DNA from: Nissolia schottii
Lineage: Eukaryota > Streptophyta > Magnoliopsida > Fabales > Fabaceae
Direction: 5' to 3'
NCBI GenBank assembly: GCA_003254905.1
Contig: QANU01052615.1
Coordinates: 124,001-188,000, forward strand
Length of the DNA stretch: 64,000 bases
A program made the translations under genes and the position numbers. Below the pieces are notes generated by a model. That model was not told where the DNA came from, searched no databases, and worked only from the letters and a program-made list of their open reading frames with translations. Shown here piece after piece: positions 49,634 to 59,974 of this stretch (position 1 is its first letter; each line of letters starts with the position of its first letter).

Positions 49634-51501
49634 TGATCAAGTGTTGCTGACAACATTTCATGATTGAGCTTTTAATTCAAATATTTACAGTGTTTCTCTA
49701 CTACCTAAGATTGTTTTCAAACCTATTGTCTGATGTTTTTATCTACACTACCTTAGGATGTAGTTTTTCAACCTTTTCAGTGTTGTAAGTTGCAGCTAGG
49801 TTTTTACATCTTTCTTTACCAGTGAGTTCTATAGAGTATCTGATTTGAAGGCTGATTAGGTAGATGCTGCACTCTGCAGTGTTGTTATGAGTAAGCTAAT
49901 TCGGATGTAATGAATGACGTGTTTGCCTATTTACTTGACTCAAGTTCTTGCAGCTTTTGATTTTTATTTTGTTTATGTGCTTTGTTTGGTTGGTACGTTG
50001 GAATTCAGGGGAGATGACTATTTTTTTCTTCTCCTTACACTGATATTTAGACTTTATTACTAATGAGACTGATTAATCTTGCTTAGGGTATTGTGACTGC
50101 TTCTCTTGACAAGGATGTTTTTTTCCTCCTTGCACTGATATTTAGACTGATTAATCTTGCTGGGGGGTATTGTGATTGCTACTCTTGACAAGGATGTTTT
50201 TTTCCCCTCATCCGGTCTTGAACATGAGATCCTTTAGAATGGGATGAGATTGTCTACTAAACTTGTTTATGTTCTTGAAAAGGATTTGTGAGGTGAAAAA
50301 TTGTACATGACAAGAAAATTAAATTAGTGAATATGATACAGAATAGAACTTCAAGAAGAAACAATGGCAAATAAAACTTGCATAATGCATGTCAAAGACT
50401 ACCATTAGAGTTGATGTACAAAATCAAGCAAGTAGTTTTCTTGCATTGACATGAGAAGAAACATATTCAAAAGTTCATCTACAAAATTTTAAATGCTCTT
50501 ACATATATTACAAGCATGGAGTCACCTCTAATATATTTAGATTTTTCTCTCTATTATATCCAAATATTGCTATCTGTTTATTATAATTTTTAATCCAGAT
50601 TTGAACATTGTCGATGCACTATTGGGTAATGTGCGGGGATCCACTTACCCCTAGTATAAGTCTAAAGAGTTACAACTTATTCCTACCCTTTACTTTAACA
50701 AGATTTAGTGATTGTCAACAAATCATTTATCTTTGTCACTTGCTCTCGTCAAATCACCTCCTCTCTCCTCTTTAACATTTTCTCTCCCCGTGTGTTAAAA
50801 TATCATTTATGAAGATTCATTACTTCATTTTTTCAAGAAAATAACAAAAAACATTACATCCATTTGAATCGGTGTACATCTCTTTAAATTAAAATTATTT
50901 TTGAGCCAATTGTTAATACACAAATTTTCTGTCAAGAATTTTAGATCTCTTGAAAATCTAGCTTGTTGGCCTCACAACACAATGAGTTGTAGAATCGGTC
51001 GGCGAGTGATTCTGAACCAACCCAACCAAAGAACGGGCTTGCCCTGATGCAACGTTGCGATGAGGAGGCAACACAATCACCAAATATGGCTTCAAATTGC
51101 AACTTTGGGTTAAACTGTGTTTCCCTCTTTCACACTCTCTAGATATAATGGTTGTTATGTCTTTTCTTTTTTGGGTAAGCCTAAGATTTTCACCGCTAAT
51201 TACCTTATACCGTTGACTTTTTTTTGAAAGGGGCTTTAATGATGACCACAAAATCTTCTCCATACACTAACATGGATTGAATTTCTAACTAGATACTTAA
51301 GAAACTCAGCTACGTGTCAATTGTGTTAAGTCTTGTGGTTGTAATAGTTGTCATGTGAATGAAGTTACAGAGAATGAATGAGCATGAGTTCTAGAAGCTT
51401 GGGGTAATAAAATGTTATGAAGTAGGGAAGTTAAATGATTTCAAAACAACCTTATTCGTGAAAGTAGTTGCTAAATTAATTCAGTTTTAAAAAGAATCTA
51501 A
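49634..51501. other. AHL 3' flank and intergenic, no gene seen
   Basis: The first few hundred bases are T-rich and transcript-like and may hold AHL 3' UTR. An imperfect direct repeat (CTCCTTACACTGATATTTAG / CTCCTTGCACTGATATTTAG, near 50030 and 50130) marks a local duplication of about 100 bp. Beyond that nothing recognisable. Confidence 0.5.
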
Positions 51502-52495
51502 GAGGGCGCTTAGCACATTGTCTATTAAAATTACCAGTAATCTGAATTATCTGTTAGAAAGATTACCACTTTTTAAATTATTGGTATTACCACATTGCAG
51601 TGTTTTGTATGCACAGATAATGTAATTGACAATTTACATTATCACGTTTGGTACATCAAAAGGATTGACATATAATAAATGTATTTGACCATAATAGCAA
51701 TAAATAAAAATAAAAATAAATAAAATAATAATTACTAATAAATTAAATAAAAAATTACAATAATAACAGTATAATAAAATCAAAATAATAAAAATTGGTT
51801 GGTGTATTGCGGTGATGATGGTGGTAAATGTGACAACAACGGTGGTGGTGGCAATAATGGTGATGTGCAATGATAATAGTGGAAGCGGTGGAAATAAGGG
51901 ATTGTGGTGGCGGTGACAACGATCATGGTAGTGGAGGTGGGTTATAGTAGATTTGTCGGTGATGGACGTGGTGGCGGTGGCGGTGGCGACAATTATGGTA
52001 GTGGTAGTAGAGGTAGTGGTGACGACAACAATGGGTGGAGGCGACAGTGGTGGTGATAATGGTAGCAGTGGTGGGTAATGGTAGTAGTGGCGGTTGTGGG
52101 GACGACAATATGGTGGTGGCGACAATATGGTGGTGGCGACGGCGACGACGATGATGGTAATGGTAGTACAGTGGTGGGGGGTGGTATATGTTAGCAGTGA
52201 GAGGGGTGGTGGTGGCAGTGGTTGTGGGTGGTGGTGATGACTCATGGAGAGAGAGAGCGGGCTTATGTTATTTTTGTCAAAATAAAATATGAAGGATTTA
52301 CCTGAAAGGTGGTAATCCAAATGTTTACCTTTCATAGGGGTAATCCACATTATCACTTTGGAGGTAATGTGAATTACTGGGTAATTGACATTACTAGCAA
52401 TGTTGTGTAACTAAACAAGTCAATTTGAATTGTCAAGTAATTTAATTGTAAGATTATCAATAATCTATGCACATTACCTCATACCAAACGCATCC
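51502..52495. mobile_element. PIF/Harbinger-like non-autonomous element carrying a GGT-rich array
   Basis: TAA trinucleotides flank both ends (51499-51501, 52496-52498), the usual Harbinger target duplication. Ends are GAGGGCGCTTAGC and, in reverse complement, GGATGCGTTTGGT, imperfect inverted repeats, with TACC/GGTA-rich subterminal sequence on both sides. The middle (about 51800-52240) is a degenerate GGTGGTGGC / GATGATGG array with strong strand asymmetry. No transposase. Confidence 0.55.
51800..52240 (+). repeat. Degenerate GGT/GTGGCG minisatellite
   Basis: About 440 bp built from variants of GTGGTGGCGGTGG and GACGACGATGATGG, purine-rich on plus. It generates a long low-complexity His/Pro/Thr frame on minus that is not a gene. 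One exact tandem pair, ATATGGTGGTGGCGACA, occurs near 52110-52140. Confidence 0.8.
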
Positions 52496-52498
52496 TAA

Positions 52499-53157
52499 GG
52501 TTTTTCACAAAATATAGCCAAATAGTTACATATTGACTGGAGTTCAATTCACATAAAAAACTGAGCTCAATTAAAACTTCTAGTCTAGCGACCACACCAC
52601 TGTCATGCATTTTTTTTCTTTTGATTTTAATTGAAGCCTTAAACCCTAATTTGGCAAGCAAAAGGGCACAAGAACCAAGAAGCATGAACAAGAGCGCAAC
52701 TTGCCACTGGCACGTGAGCTCGTAGAATGCGAGTTACGAGGGCTGACCTCTGCTTGACAAATGGCAAATTGATTCAGCGCATTTTTATTGACTCCTACGT
52801 CGTTGATGGCAGATTATTTAGTCACATCACTTAGAACCGGGACAAGTTTTCCAATCATATGATCACATTTTTAAAGTACAACGTTCAGCTCAACAAGAAG
52901 AATAACCTTGTTTTTAAGATAACAAACAACCAAATCAACAATGATGAATTAAAACACAAATCTTTGGGAGGGTTGTTGTTTGTTGAAATTGTTGATCCCG
53001 TGGAAGGGGGTTCAACCCCTTCTGCACAAAGACTTTCGAGGAACTTTCATCTTAGTCTTTTCTTATTTTTTTTAGATGTATGAAGAAAAAAAACAATGAA
53101 TCAAAGCAAGAAAAGGGGGAACATTATCATGGTTATTGAATCGTTAGACTCGTATTG
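52499..53157. other. Intergenic between two transposons, no gene seen
   Basis: Moderately AT-rich; short ORFs without recognisable domains. Ends with the TATTG target site of the solo LTR (53153-53157). Confidence 0.55.
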
Positions 53158-54311
53158 TGTAACATCTCGATTTTCTCTTAGAGGAATAATCGTGATTAAT
53201 TAATTTTTAATCATGATTAGAGAATTGAGATGGGAAATTTTAGCTAAAATATCCCTAGGAATTTGGACGTGTCGCGGTAGAAAATTCAGCAGACAACCGA
53301 ACAGCCGTTGTTCGCCGATGAAATTTGGCACGCAAAACGGTGTACGTGAAAATAATCCCCCGGAGAAAAATTCACAAACACCTTCAAACATTAATACCCT
53401 TAGGTAGGTGGGAATTAGAGGATCACGACGGTTCAAACGGAATATTTTTCGGACGACCATGCGCGACGCACCGAGACTGCGAGCGATAAAACACGAGCGA
53501 ACCGGGACTGGGAGAAATTAAAATCTCCTCAGCTGATTAGAGAAGGCTGCACGTTTTTTTTAGAGTTTTTGGTCAAAAATATCCCTTAAATTAAGCTTCC
53601 AAAATGTCATTCACCATACCTCATCAAATCATAGCCCATACTTTCCACTATTCACCTTTTTTTAATTAAATTCCAAAATTATCAAATTTCTCTCCCTCAA
53701 ATCAGCCTTGGCTGAACCCTCTCTTTCATTTCTCTCTAAAATTTTTTCATCTCCTTCAAAACTCCATAGCCATTCTTCTAGCAAGCTTCAAGAACACCAC
53801 ATTGCTCCTAAGGAAAAACAAGCATTCTTGCTACCATTTTCTTCTCTAAAAACCGAACCCCACAAGCCCCAAGTTCCCTCATCTCATTCTCATTTCTTTC
53901 ACTAAAAATCTAGAGGAGAACTCTCATCTTGTTCTCTCTAGAAAACTCAAGCCATTCCTCAAGAACACAAGCACATCAAGCTCATTCTTAAGGAAGCAAG
54001 CAAGTGGTGCTCCAACACCTTGGAGGCTTCTTGTCAACACTCACACCACCAACCAAGGACTCTTTGGAAGTGGGTAACTTAGGCTTTCACTCATTCTTTA
54101 GTGCTCTTGAGCTCATGAATGATTTTGTATGTTTATGTGTGTTTTATGTTTATGTGTTATATGCTTAATGCCTTGAAATATTTTGTTATAATGTGATAAT
54201 GTAAAGCAAAGTTAGAGCATGGCTAGAGGTTGAAATGATGTGAGAAACTATGTATGTTTGAGTGGAAAGTACATGGAAGAGTTTGAGAAAAGGTGACATA
54301 GAACAAAAATG

Positions 54312-55033
54312 AGGTTTTTGGCATAAAAGGGCAAAATGGTCATTTCGGGATTTTTGGGTATTTAGAATAAAAATCTGGGTTTCTTTTTATGAAAAATGGG
54401 TTTAGAGGTATCAAAAACCTTGGGGTCAAGACTTGAGTCCATTGGAATGTGGTTAACTAAAATTTTGAAGAAAATTGGTTTTTATGTGCAAAAATGGCAT
54501 TTTGATCAAAAAGGGCAAATCTGTAATTTCAGGTGTTTGGACTAAAAATCTAGGTTTCTTTTTATGAAAAATGGGTTTAGAGGTATCAAAAACCTTAGGG
54601 TCAAGTCTTGAGTCCATTGGGTTATGGATAAACAAAATTTCAAAGAAAAATCGGTTTTTCGGACAAAAATGGTATTTTAAGCAAAAGAGGGCAAATCTGT
54701 AATTTCAGGTGTTTGGACTAAAAATCTGGGTTTATTAACATGAAAAATGGGTTTAGAGGTATTAAAAACCTTAGGGTCAAGTCTTGGGTCCATTGGGTTA
54801 TGGAGAAATAAAATTCCAAAGAAAAATCGGTTTTTATGGGCAAAAAATGATTTTTGATCAAAAAGGGCAAAACTGTAATTTCAAGTAATGAAATTAAAAA
54901 TCTGGGTTTGTTTTCATAAAAAGTGGGTTTAGAACTATGAAAAACTTTAGGGTCAAGCTTTGAGTCCATCGGTCAATGAATGATTAAAAATCCTAACGAA
55001 AAATGGGTTTTTCGGGTAAAAGATTTTAGGTGT
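54312..55033 (+). repeat. 176-bp tandem repeat, about 4 copies, inside the LTR
   Basis: The phrase AAATCTGGGTTT (or AAATCTAGGTTT) recurs at about 54371, 54546, 54722 and 54898, a period of 175-176 bp. Each unit also contains ATGGGTTTAGAGGTAT, GGGTCAAG...TGAGTCCATTGG and AAAGGGCAAATCTGTAATTT. Copies are about 85-90% alike by eye. The spacing is even, so it arose by unequal exchange or slippage inside the LTR. Confidence 0.9.
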
Positions 55034-55505
55034 GACAAACATGAGTTTATTCAGTTATGTGTACCTGTTTATTCAGTTGCATTATGTCATTTGCATTACT
55101 ATGAGCCACCCAAGGGGTGCAGAGAACAAGAATAGATTATGAGTACCAAGCAGTGCATGCATCATGAGGCAGTGTTGCCACAGGACTTAGGGCAACCATA
55201 GATCGCTAGAATTAAATAAATTAATGTGCAAAGATGGTAATATAATTTAGGGAAACAGTTAAGTCTAAAGACGGGCCCCGACCACAGAGGGTTGGAGTAG
55301 CCCGAAGTTATGACATAGTTATGTGATAGGAATCCCTCTCTTGGCACGTCATACCTGACAAGCCCCTCCCCAGCCGTGCGAGACGGACTGGGTTATGATT
55401 ATGATACGCAGATAAAGATCTGAACGCGGGTTTCCGCCCGGATGAGAGAAAAGAAAGTAAGGAACGCTTGCGCTTTTATGTCATGACATTTAAAAGACGA
55501 GTAAG

Positions 55506-55719
55506 TACACCCCCAGACGTGGTGTAAGTATCGCCCCCAGACGTGGCGAAAGGATCCCCCAGACGTGGATCAAGAGAAACAGATATGCCCCCAGACGTGG
55601 CATCAGGCGCACCCCCAGTTGTGGTGAGCAACCTACGCCCCCAGACGTGGCGGAGGACTGTCCCCCAGACGTGGACAGAGAAAGAAAAAGAGAGATCTTG
55701 TCCCCCAGACGTGGACAAG
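55506..55719. repeat. Array of eight inverted repeats with constant loop and covarying stems
   Basis: Eight copies have the form stem-CC-CCCAGACGT-GG-stem. Positions and outer stem pairs: 55506-55526 (TACA/TGTA), 55531-55549 (TCG/CGA), 55553-55571 (GAT/ATC), 55585-55603 (ATG/CAT), 55610-55626 (CA/TG; loop CCCAGTTGT), 55632-55656 (CG/CG, one mismatch, then CCT/AGG), 55658-55678 (CTGT/ACAG), 55697-55719 (CTTGT/ACAAG). The loop and the inner CC/GG pair are fixed, while outer bases differ between copies yet stay Watson-Crick complementary; no G-T pairs are needed. Centres are 22-40 bp apart. ACGTGG within each unit is also a bZIP-type core. Function unknown: RNA or DNA hairpins, protein sites, or products of template switching. 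Confidence 0.85.
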
Positions 55720-55960
55720 CGAGCCCTCGCCTGCCAGTGCTATCGCCAGGGTACACTCCCGCCATTCTATCAGTTGAATGGTTGCAAGAGGTTGCGGCTG
55801 TATAAGGGACGACGGTCCCGCAGTCAGCAAGGGGGTGAGGGCATCCAGCAGCGAAGAAGAAGGACGCGACACAGGCGCGTAAGAGAACCCCTATCCCCTC
55901 ATGCATTATATTTAATTGCTAATTGTATAAACTGTATGATTATATCTAATTATATATGTG

Positions 55961-55963
<3 letters not shown>

Positions 55964-55993
<30 letters not shown>
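55964..55993. repeat. (TA)n microsatellite inside the LTR
   Basis: About 15 TA units. Confidence 0.9.
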
Positions 55994-55995
<2 letters not shown>

Positions 55996-56301
55996 TTATG
56001 AGTACATGTTGAGTCAACCGTCCGTGAGACACATACGAGACGGTCATAGTAGCACCGAGAGTCTAATGATGAAGCACGATAACTTAGTAAGAAAGATTAG
56101 ATCCCCATCACCTAGTAATTAGATAAAGCCGCCCAGGAACTTAGGCAAGAAATAATTGGTAGGATGTCTAGATGCATGAATCACTTAGAGATCCCTGGAC
56201 GGCCGAAGCATAAGTGAGTAACCAGATCCCCACGACCCTACAGTTATCCACTGAGAACCACCGTTCTCACCCCCACTCACTTATGGCTTCAGGTGAGATA
56301 G

Positions 56302-56847
56302 ATGACGTCCCCGCCGAGGAAGAGGCGGATCCTGCGTAGCAGGTTTAGGACAGTAGACCCTGAGACAAGGGAGGAGGCAGAGTTATGGTCAGTGCTGGTA
56401 GTGAACCGCCCCACACCTCGACGAGTCGCGCCACCAGTACTTCCCGAGCCAGAGACTTCAGCCGACGGCGAGCCCATCCCTTACGAGAAGGATGTGGAGG
56501 TTGACCCAGTTTCTGTGAGGCTACGACCGCCCAAGGCTTACCAGCAGACGACCCGGATGAGGACAGCCAGAGACTATCGCCGTCAGTTTGCACCTTGCAC
56601 TCCCAGCCACGAGGCAGGCCCATCCCATGGTCCCCGTGACCCGCCGGATGTACCAGTACCTTCCTCACCCGAGGAGGAGTATCCTCTGATAGCCATGGAG
56701 GAGGATGACGAGGAGGACGAGCCAGAGCCGGTGTATGAGCCAGAGGAGTCAGAGCCGGTGTACGAGCCAGAGGAGTCAGAGCCGGAGGAGGAGGATCCAG
56801 AGGAGGACCCCGAGGAGGAGTTCAGTGAGGATGAGCCTGAGACCTGA
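56302..56847 (+). CDS. Acidic-tailed ORF inside the solo LTR (element-borne)
   Basis: An open frame of 181 codons with a basic N-terminus (MTSPPRKRRILRSRF), a Pro/Arg-rich middle and a very acidic C-terminal third containing a 10-residue repeat (EPVYEPEESE, twice) followed by runs of Glu. It is the only GC-rich long frame in the LTR and appears uninterrupted. It has no known domain and belongs to the retroelement, not to the host gene set. Coding status is uncertain: composition alone could keep the frame open. Confidence 0.45.
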   Translation: MTSPPRKRRILRSRFRTVDPETREEAELWSVLVVNRPTPRRVAPPVLPEPETSADGEPIPYEKDVEVDPVSVRLRPPKAYQQTTRMRTARDYRRQFAPCTPSHEAGPSHGPRDPPDVPVPSSPEEEYPLIAMEEDDEEDEPEPVYEPEESEPVYEPEESEPEEEDPEEDPEEEFSEDEPET

Positions 56848-57351
56848 CCAGCACTGCATTCCTACCCTGTCATCAGACACCACCTTTTGCTAGTAGTTCT
56901 AGTTATATGTGTATTTTGATGGATTCCATTCTGTAGCTCTTTGATGTATCTATGCTACATTTATACTATGTATGTATATGACTCCTTGATCTATATGATA
57001 TTGGTTGTCAGACCCCATTGTATTGTCGACTTCACTATTTATGTATGTACATGTATGACAGACAACACCCGCATTTATCTATTATACGACTATATGGGAC
57101 TTACGATAGTTCACACGCATGACTCTACTTTGACGCGTAAAAGCAATTTATGTTAAAAAAAAAAGAGGGTCCTTATTTTCAGTTAACTTAATTATTTTCG
57201 AAGTAAAGTAGGGACTACCAGTATTTCCACACAGCAGATAACAACTTAGCAGACGCAGATTATGACTTAAGCATAAGCTGCTAAGCTAGGGTGTTACATA
57301 TTGCGAATCACACCATATAATACAATACATATGAGTCTTGATACAACTTAC

Positions 57352-57655
57352 TTAACTAAATTGGAGTGACGGATGAATCATTCGTGGTACAAATCGACGT
57401 ATTGCGATTTGATAATCTTGAACATTATTACATTTCATTGTCGAGGTTGCGGTAGAGAAAATTGGTGCGACGTCATTCCGGTCACTATGAAGCATCGTGT
57501 GTGCATAATGAGAACCATTGGAGAGAACCATTCGGTACCTCACATTGTTACTGTCGTGCTTCAAATGAATCGACTTAAGAAAGATCACTTGCCTCAGAAT
57601 AGAAACCTTCTATGCAAATCATCGTTATTGCCTTTTGATTTAATCGAAATGACAT
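57352..57655 (-). pseudogene. RPA70 N-terminal (RPA1N) domain fragment, frameshifted
   Basis: On minus, MSFRLNQKAITMICIEGFYS (from 57655) and then, after a one-base frame change near 57585, FLKSIHLKHDSNNVRYRMVL followed by SNGSHYAHTML...CNNVQDYQIAIRRFV. This matches in order the N-terminal OB fold of replication protein A large subunit: AIAMIC, then VLQVVDLK, then RYRMVLSDGSHYQQGML, then CN-x-VQ-x-R-x-III. Only this domain (about 100 residues) is present; the DNA-binding OB folds and zinc finger are missing. With the frameshift and the truncation it is probably a dead gene fragment. Its 3' end lies about 50 bp from the solo LTR. Confidence 0.75.
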
Positions 57656-57835
57656 AGCGATGGGAGAGTGTGTTTTTGAGTGGAAATTTTGAAACCCTAG
57701 GTTATGCATTTTCGTACTTTCTGTCTCGAGACGCTAATCAGACTAACATGGGTAACAAAAAAATAAAAATTGGACACTACGTTAGCCCTGAAAATTAGTT
57801 TTAGAGATTAAGTTAAAACTTTATTTGTCCAAATT

Positions 57836-58117
57836 GTTTAAATATGTTTTTAGTCCCTGTAAAATTAAAAATCTTATGTTTAGTCCTCATTTTTTTTGTT
57901 AAGAATTAGTCTTGCAGTTAGAAAGGAGACGTTAAGTGTTGATCGTTAAATGTGCCACATGACTCCACACGTGACATGCCGCATATCACATTTAACAGTC
58001 ACTTCAATACTTAATGTCTTGGTAGAGACTAAAACTTACCAATTTTTTTTTCAAAGACTAATTTCTAACAAAAAATTTTTTTAGGAAATTTTATAGGAAT
58101 TAAAAACATATTTAATC
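57836..58117. mobile_element. Inverted-repeat MITE (AAATATGTTTTTAGTCCCT type)
   Basis: Left end GTTTAAATATGTTTTTAGTC and, in reverse complement, right end GATTAAATATGTTTTTAATT, with the similarity continuing (CCTGTAAAATT / CCTATAAAATT). The 282-bp interior, including ACGTTAAGTGTTGATCGTTA and GTGCCACATGACTCC, is non-coding. This terminus is very common in legume genomes. The target duplication is not clear. Confidence 0.7.
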
Positions 58118-58447
58118 CTACAAAAATTAAATAATTCTCAAGTTTCTCATATGTGTTTAACTTAAACTTTGTCCTCTTAGTTGAGGCCGGTTATATTTTT
58201 TTGGTTTCCCAAGGCATCCATCGGCCCACTGACGACGACTAATCTTTCAATTAACAGTTAGGTCTAAAAGAGACGGGTCTCCGAAACAACTTTTTTCCAT
58301 TCTCATCCTACCACAGATTTATGTTGATTAAGGGACAGAGATCCCTTCCATTTGAGCCAAGTCCACTTGGTGGTGAAGTCAGCTACATCGATTGTATGTA
58401 CATAAGACGAAGCCATAATATCTTATCTTGAACCATTTGTAAATGAT

Positions 58448-59974
58448 TTAGAATAAACTGTAGCCAGGAACTTTAAAGGCAATTCTCTTATCTATCACAT
58501 CCCTCAACCTCTCAGCATCCTTGAATCTCCCAGCACCAACAAGAATATTGGACATAAGCACATAATCCCCACCATGTCTTCTCTCCATCTCCAGTATTTT
58601 CCTTGCCACCCTCTGACCAATTTCAACATTGTTATGAACACTGCAAGCACCCAAAAGAGCCCTCCACATCACTACATTGGCAACATCAGGAGGCACCTGC
58701 AGAGCGACCTTCTCGGCCTCCTCTAACCTCCCGGCCCTCCCCAAAATATCGATCAGGCATCCGTAGTGCTTGATATCCGGCACAAGTTGGCAATCGTTCA
58801 CCATCTTGTCGAAAAACTCGAGCCCTTCCTCAACCAACCCTCCATGGCTGCAAGCACTCAGAACACTCAGGAACGTCACGCGGTTCGGTCTCAGCCCAGC
58901 CTTCTCCATGCTTGCGAAACACTCCACAGCTTCCCTCCCCATCCCATTCATAGCAAAACTAGAGATAGCTGAAGTCCATGACACCAAATTCTTCCTATGA
59001 TCCGGTATCTCCCAGAAGAATATACTCGCGCTTTCTATGCAGCCACACTTTGCATACAAATCAATCAGCGCATTCGTAACGCGAATATCGAATTCATTGA
59101 ACCCTCTCTTCTCTGCATATCCATGAACTGATTGACATATCTTAACATACCCGAGATTCGCAATAGCTGGAAAAACCGTCAAGAGAGTAACTTCATTAGG
59201 TTCTATACCACCAACTTCAACCATTTCCCTAAACAAAGCCAGAGCCTTAACAGGCTGATTCTTTCTAGTGTATCCATCGATAACAATCGTCCACGAGACC
59301 ACGCTCCGGTCTGGCATCCCATCAAACAAAGAACAAGCAAGCTCAACCTCGCCCCGCGCAACCAAACCAGCAATCAAAACATTCCAAGTAACAACATTTC
59401 TGTCAGGCATTTCGTCGAACACCTTCAACGCCTCAATTAAAAGGCCACCATTCGAGTAAAATTGGATCAGCCCAGTTTGCACATAGACATGAAACTGAAA
59501 ACCCACCTTGAAAACGAGGGAATGGAGCTGAATCCCGAAATGGATGCAGCCAGAATTCGCGCAAGCGTGGCAGAGGAATGCAAAAGAGAAGGTGTCAAGA
59601 AAAGGGTAAGTGAAGAAAGGGTGGCAATGCTTTTGGGTGTAAGTGAAGAAGCGAAGGGCTTTTTGGGGAGATGGGGATAGGGAGTAAGACCTAATGAGGT
59701 TGTTGAAGAGGAGGAGCAGGGATGTGGTGGGATGGTGAGGGTGGTGGAAGAGGGCAGAGGTGATGGTGTAAGAGTGGACTAGTTTGGTGGATTGGTGGTG
59801 TTTGAGGAGAAGGGAGAGCAAGTGCTGTGGGTGCTTGGTTTGGGGTGGTGGAACAACGGCGGTTTTGGAATATGGGACACGGTGGAGGGTTTGGTGAGAG
59901 GCGGTGGTGGTGGAGGTGAACGGAATTGCTGAGACACAAGATGGACGAGGATGTCTCAACTTTGTGTGTGACAT
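58448..59974 (-). CDS. Pentatricopeptide repeat protein, PLS class with E domain
   Basis: Intronless, 508 residues, typical of plant PPR genes. The N-terminus (1-60) is rich in Ser/Thr/His/Pro/Lys and nearly free of acidic residues, as in organelle-targeting peptides. PLS-type repeats follow from about 130 to 435, with motifs such as VVTWNVLIAGLVARGEVELA, VVSWTIVIDGY, RVTNALIDLYAKCG and VTFLSVLSACSHGGLVEEGL. The end (VVMWRALLGACSVHNNVEIG ... FKVPGYSLF, about 434-508) is an E-type extension; no DYW deaminase is present. Such proteins bind organelle RNA and often specify C-to-U editing sites together with a partner deaminase. Similarity to Arabidopsis At1g09220 (mitochondrial) is suggested from memory only. 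An overlapping frame from 60002 lacks PPR features and is a shadow. Confidence 0.92.
   Translation of the reverse strand: MSHTKLRHPRPSCVSAIPFTSTTTASHQTLHRVPYSKTAVVPPPQTKHPQHLLSLLLKHHQSTKLVHSYTITSALFHHPHHPTTSLLLLFNNLIRSYSLSPSPQKALRFFTYTQKHCHPFFTYPFLDTFSFAFLCHACANSGCIHFGIQLHSLVFKVGFQFHVYVQTGLIQFYSNGGLLIEALKVFDEMPDRNVVTWNVLIAGLVARGEVELACSLFDGMPDRSVVSWTIVIDGYTRKNQPVKALALFREMVEVGGIEPNEVTLLTVFPAIANLGYVKICQSVHGYAEKRGFNEFDIRVTNALIDLYAKCGCIESASIFFWEIPDHRKNLVSWTSAISSFAMNGMGREAVECFASMEKAGLRPNRVTFLSVLSACSHGGLVEEGLEFFDKMVNDCQLVPDIKHYGCLIDILGRAGRLEEAEKVALQVPPDVANVVMWRALLGACSVHNNVEIGQRVARKILEMERRHGGDYVLMSNILVGAGRFKDAERLRDVIDKRIAFKVPGYSLF

Larger units (their letters stand above)
53158..57298 (+). mobile_element. 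Solo LTR, 4.14 kb, Ty3/gypsy (Tekay/Del-like)
   Basis: Starts TGTAACATCTCG and ends GGGTGTTACA, so the ends form the short TGTAACA/TGTTACA inverted repeat of LTRs. Perfect 5-bp target duplication TATTG flanks it (53153-53157, 57299-57303). No primer site, polypurine tract, gag or pol is inside, and the first and last few hundred bases are unlike, so this is one LTR left after recombination rather than a whole element. LTRs of this length with TGTAACA/TGTTACA ends are known in Tekay/Del chromoviruses; the lineage is inferred. Parts: a 176-bp tandem array (54312-55033), an array of eight small hairpins (55506-55719), a (TA)n tract (55964-55993) and an acidic-tailed ORF (56302-56847). The perfect target duplication suggests a fairly recent event. 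Confidence 0.85.

Noticed and set aside
51634-52356. 240-codon frame on minus, rich in His, Pro and Thr
   Set aside because: It is the reverse strand of a GGT-rich minisatellite in a transposon; open only because of composition.
54312-55033. Centromeric satellite
   Set aside because: Only about four copies, all within LTR boundaries.
55506-55719. CRISPR-like array (short repeats with spacers)
   Set aside because: Plant nuclear DNA inside an LTR; repeats are 13-base cores in variable hairpins with irregular spacing, and no cas genes.
55490-56001. Frames on both strands across the CCCAGACGTGG array
   Set aside because: The repeated SGGV/PRLG and PPDV wording comes from the repeated DNA core; frames change between copies and the stems, not codons, are what is kept.
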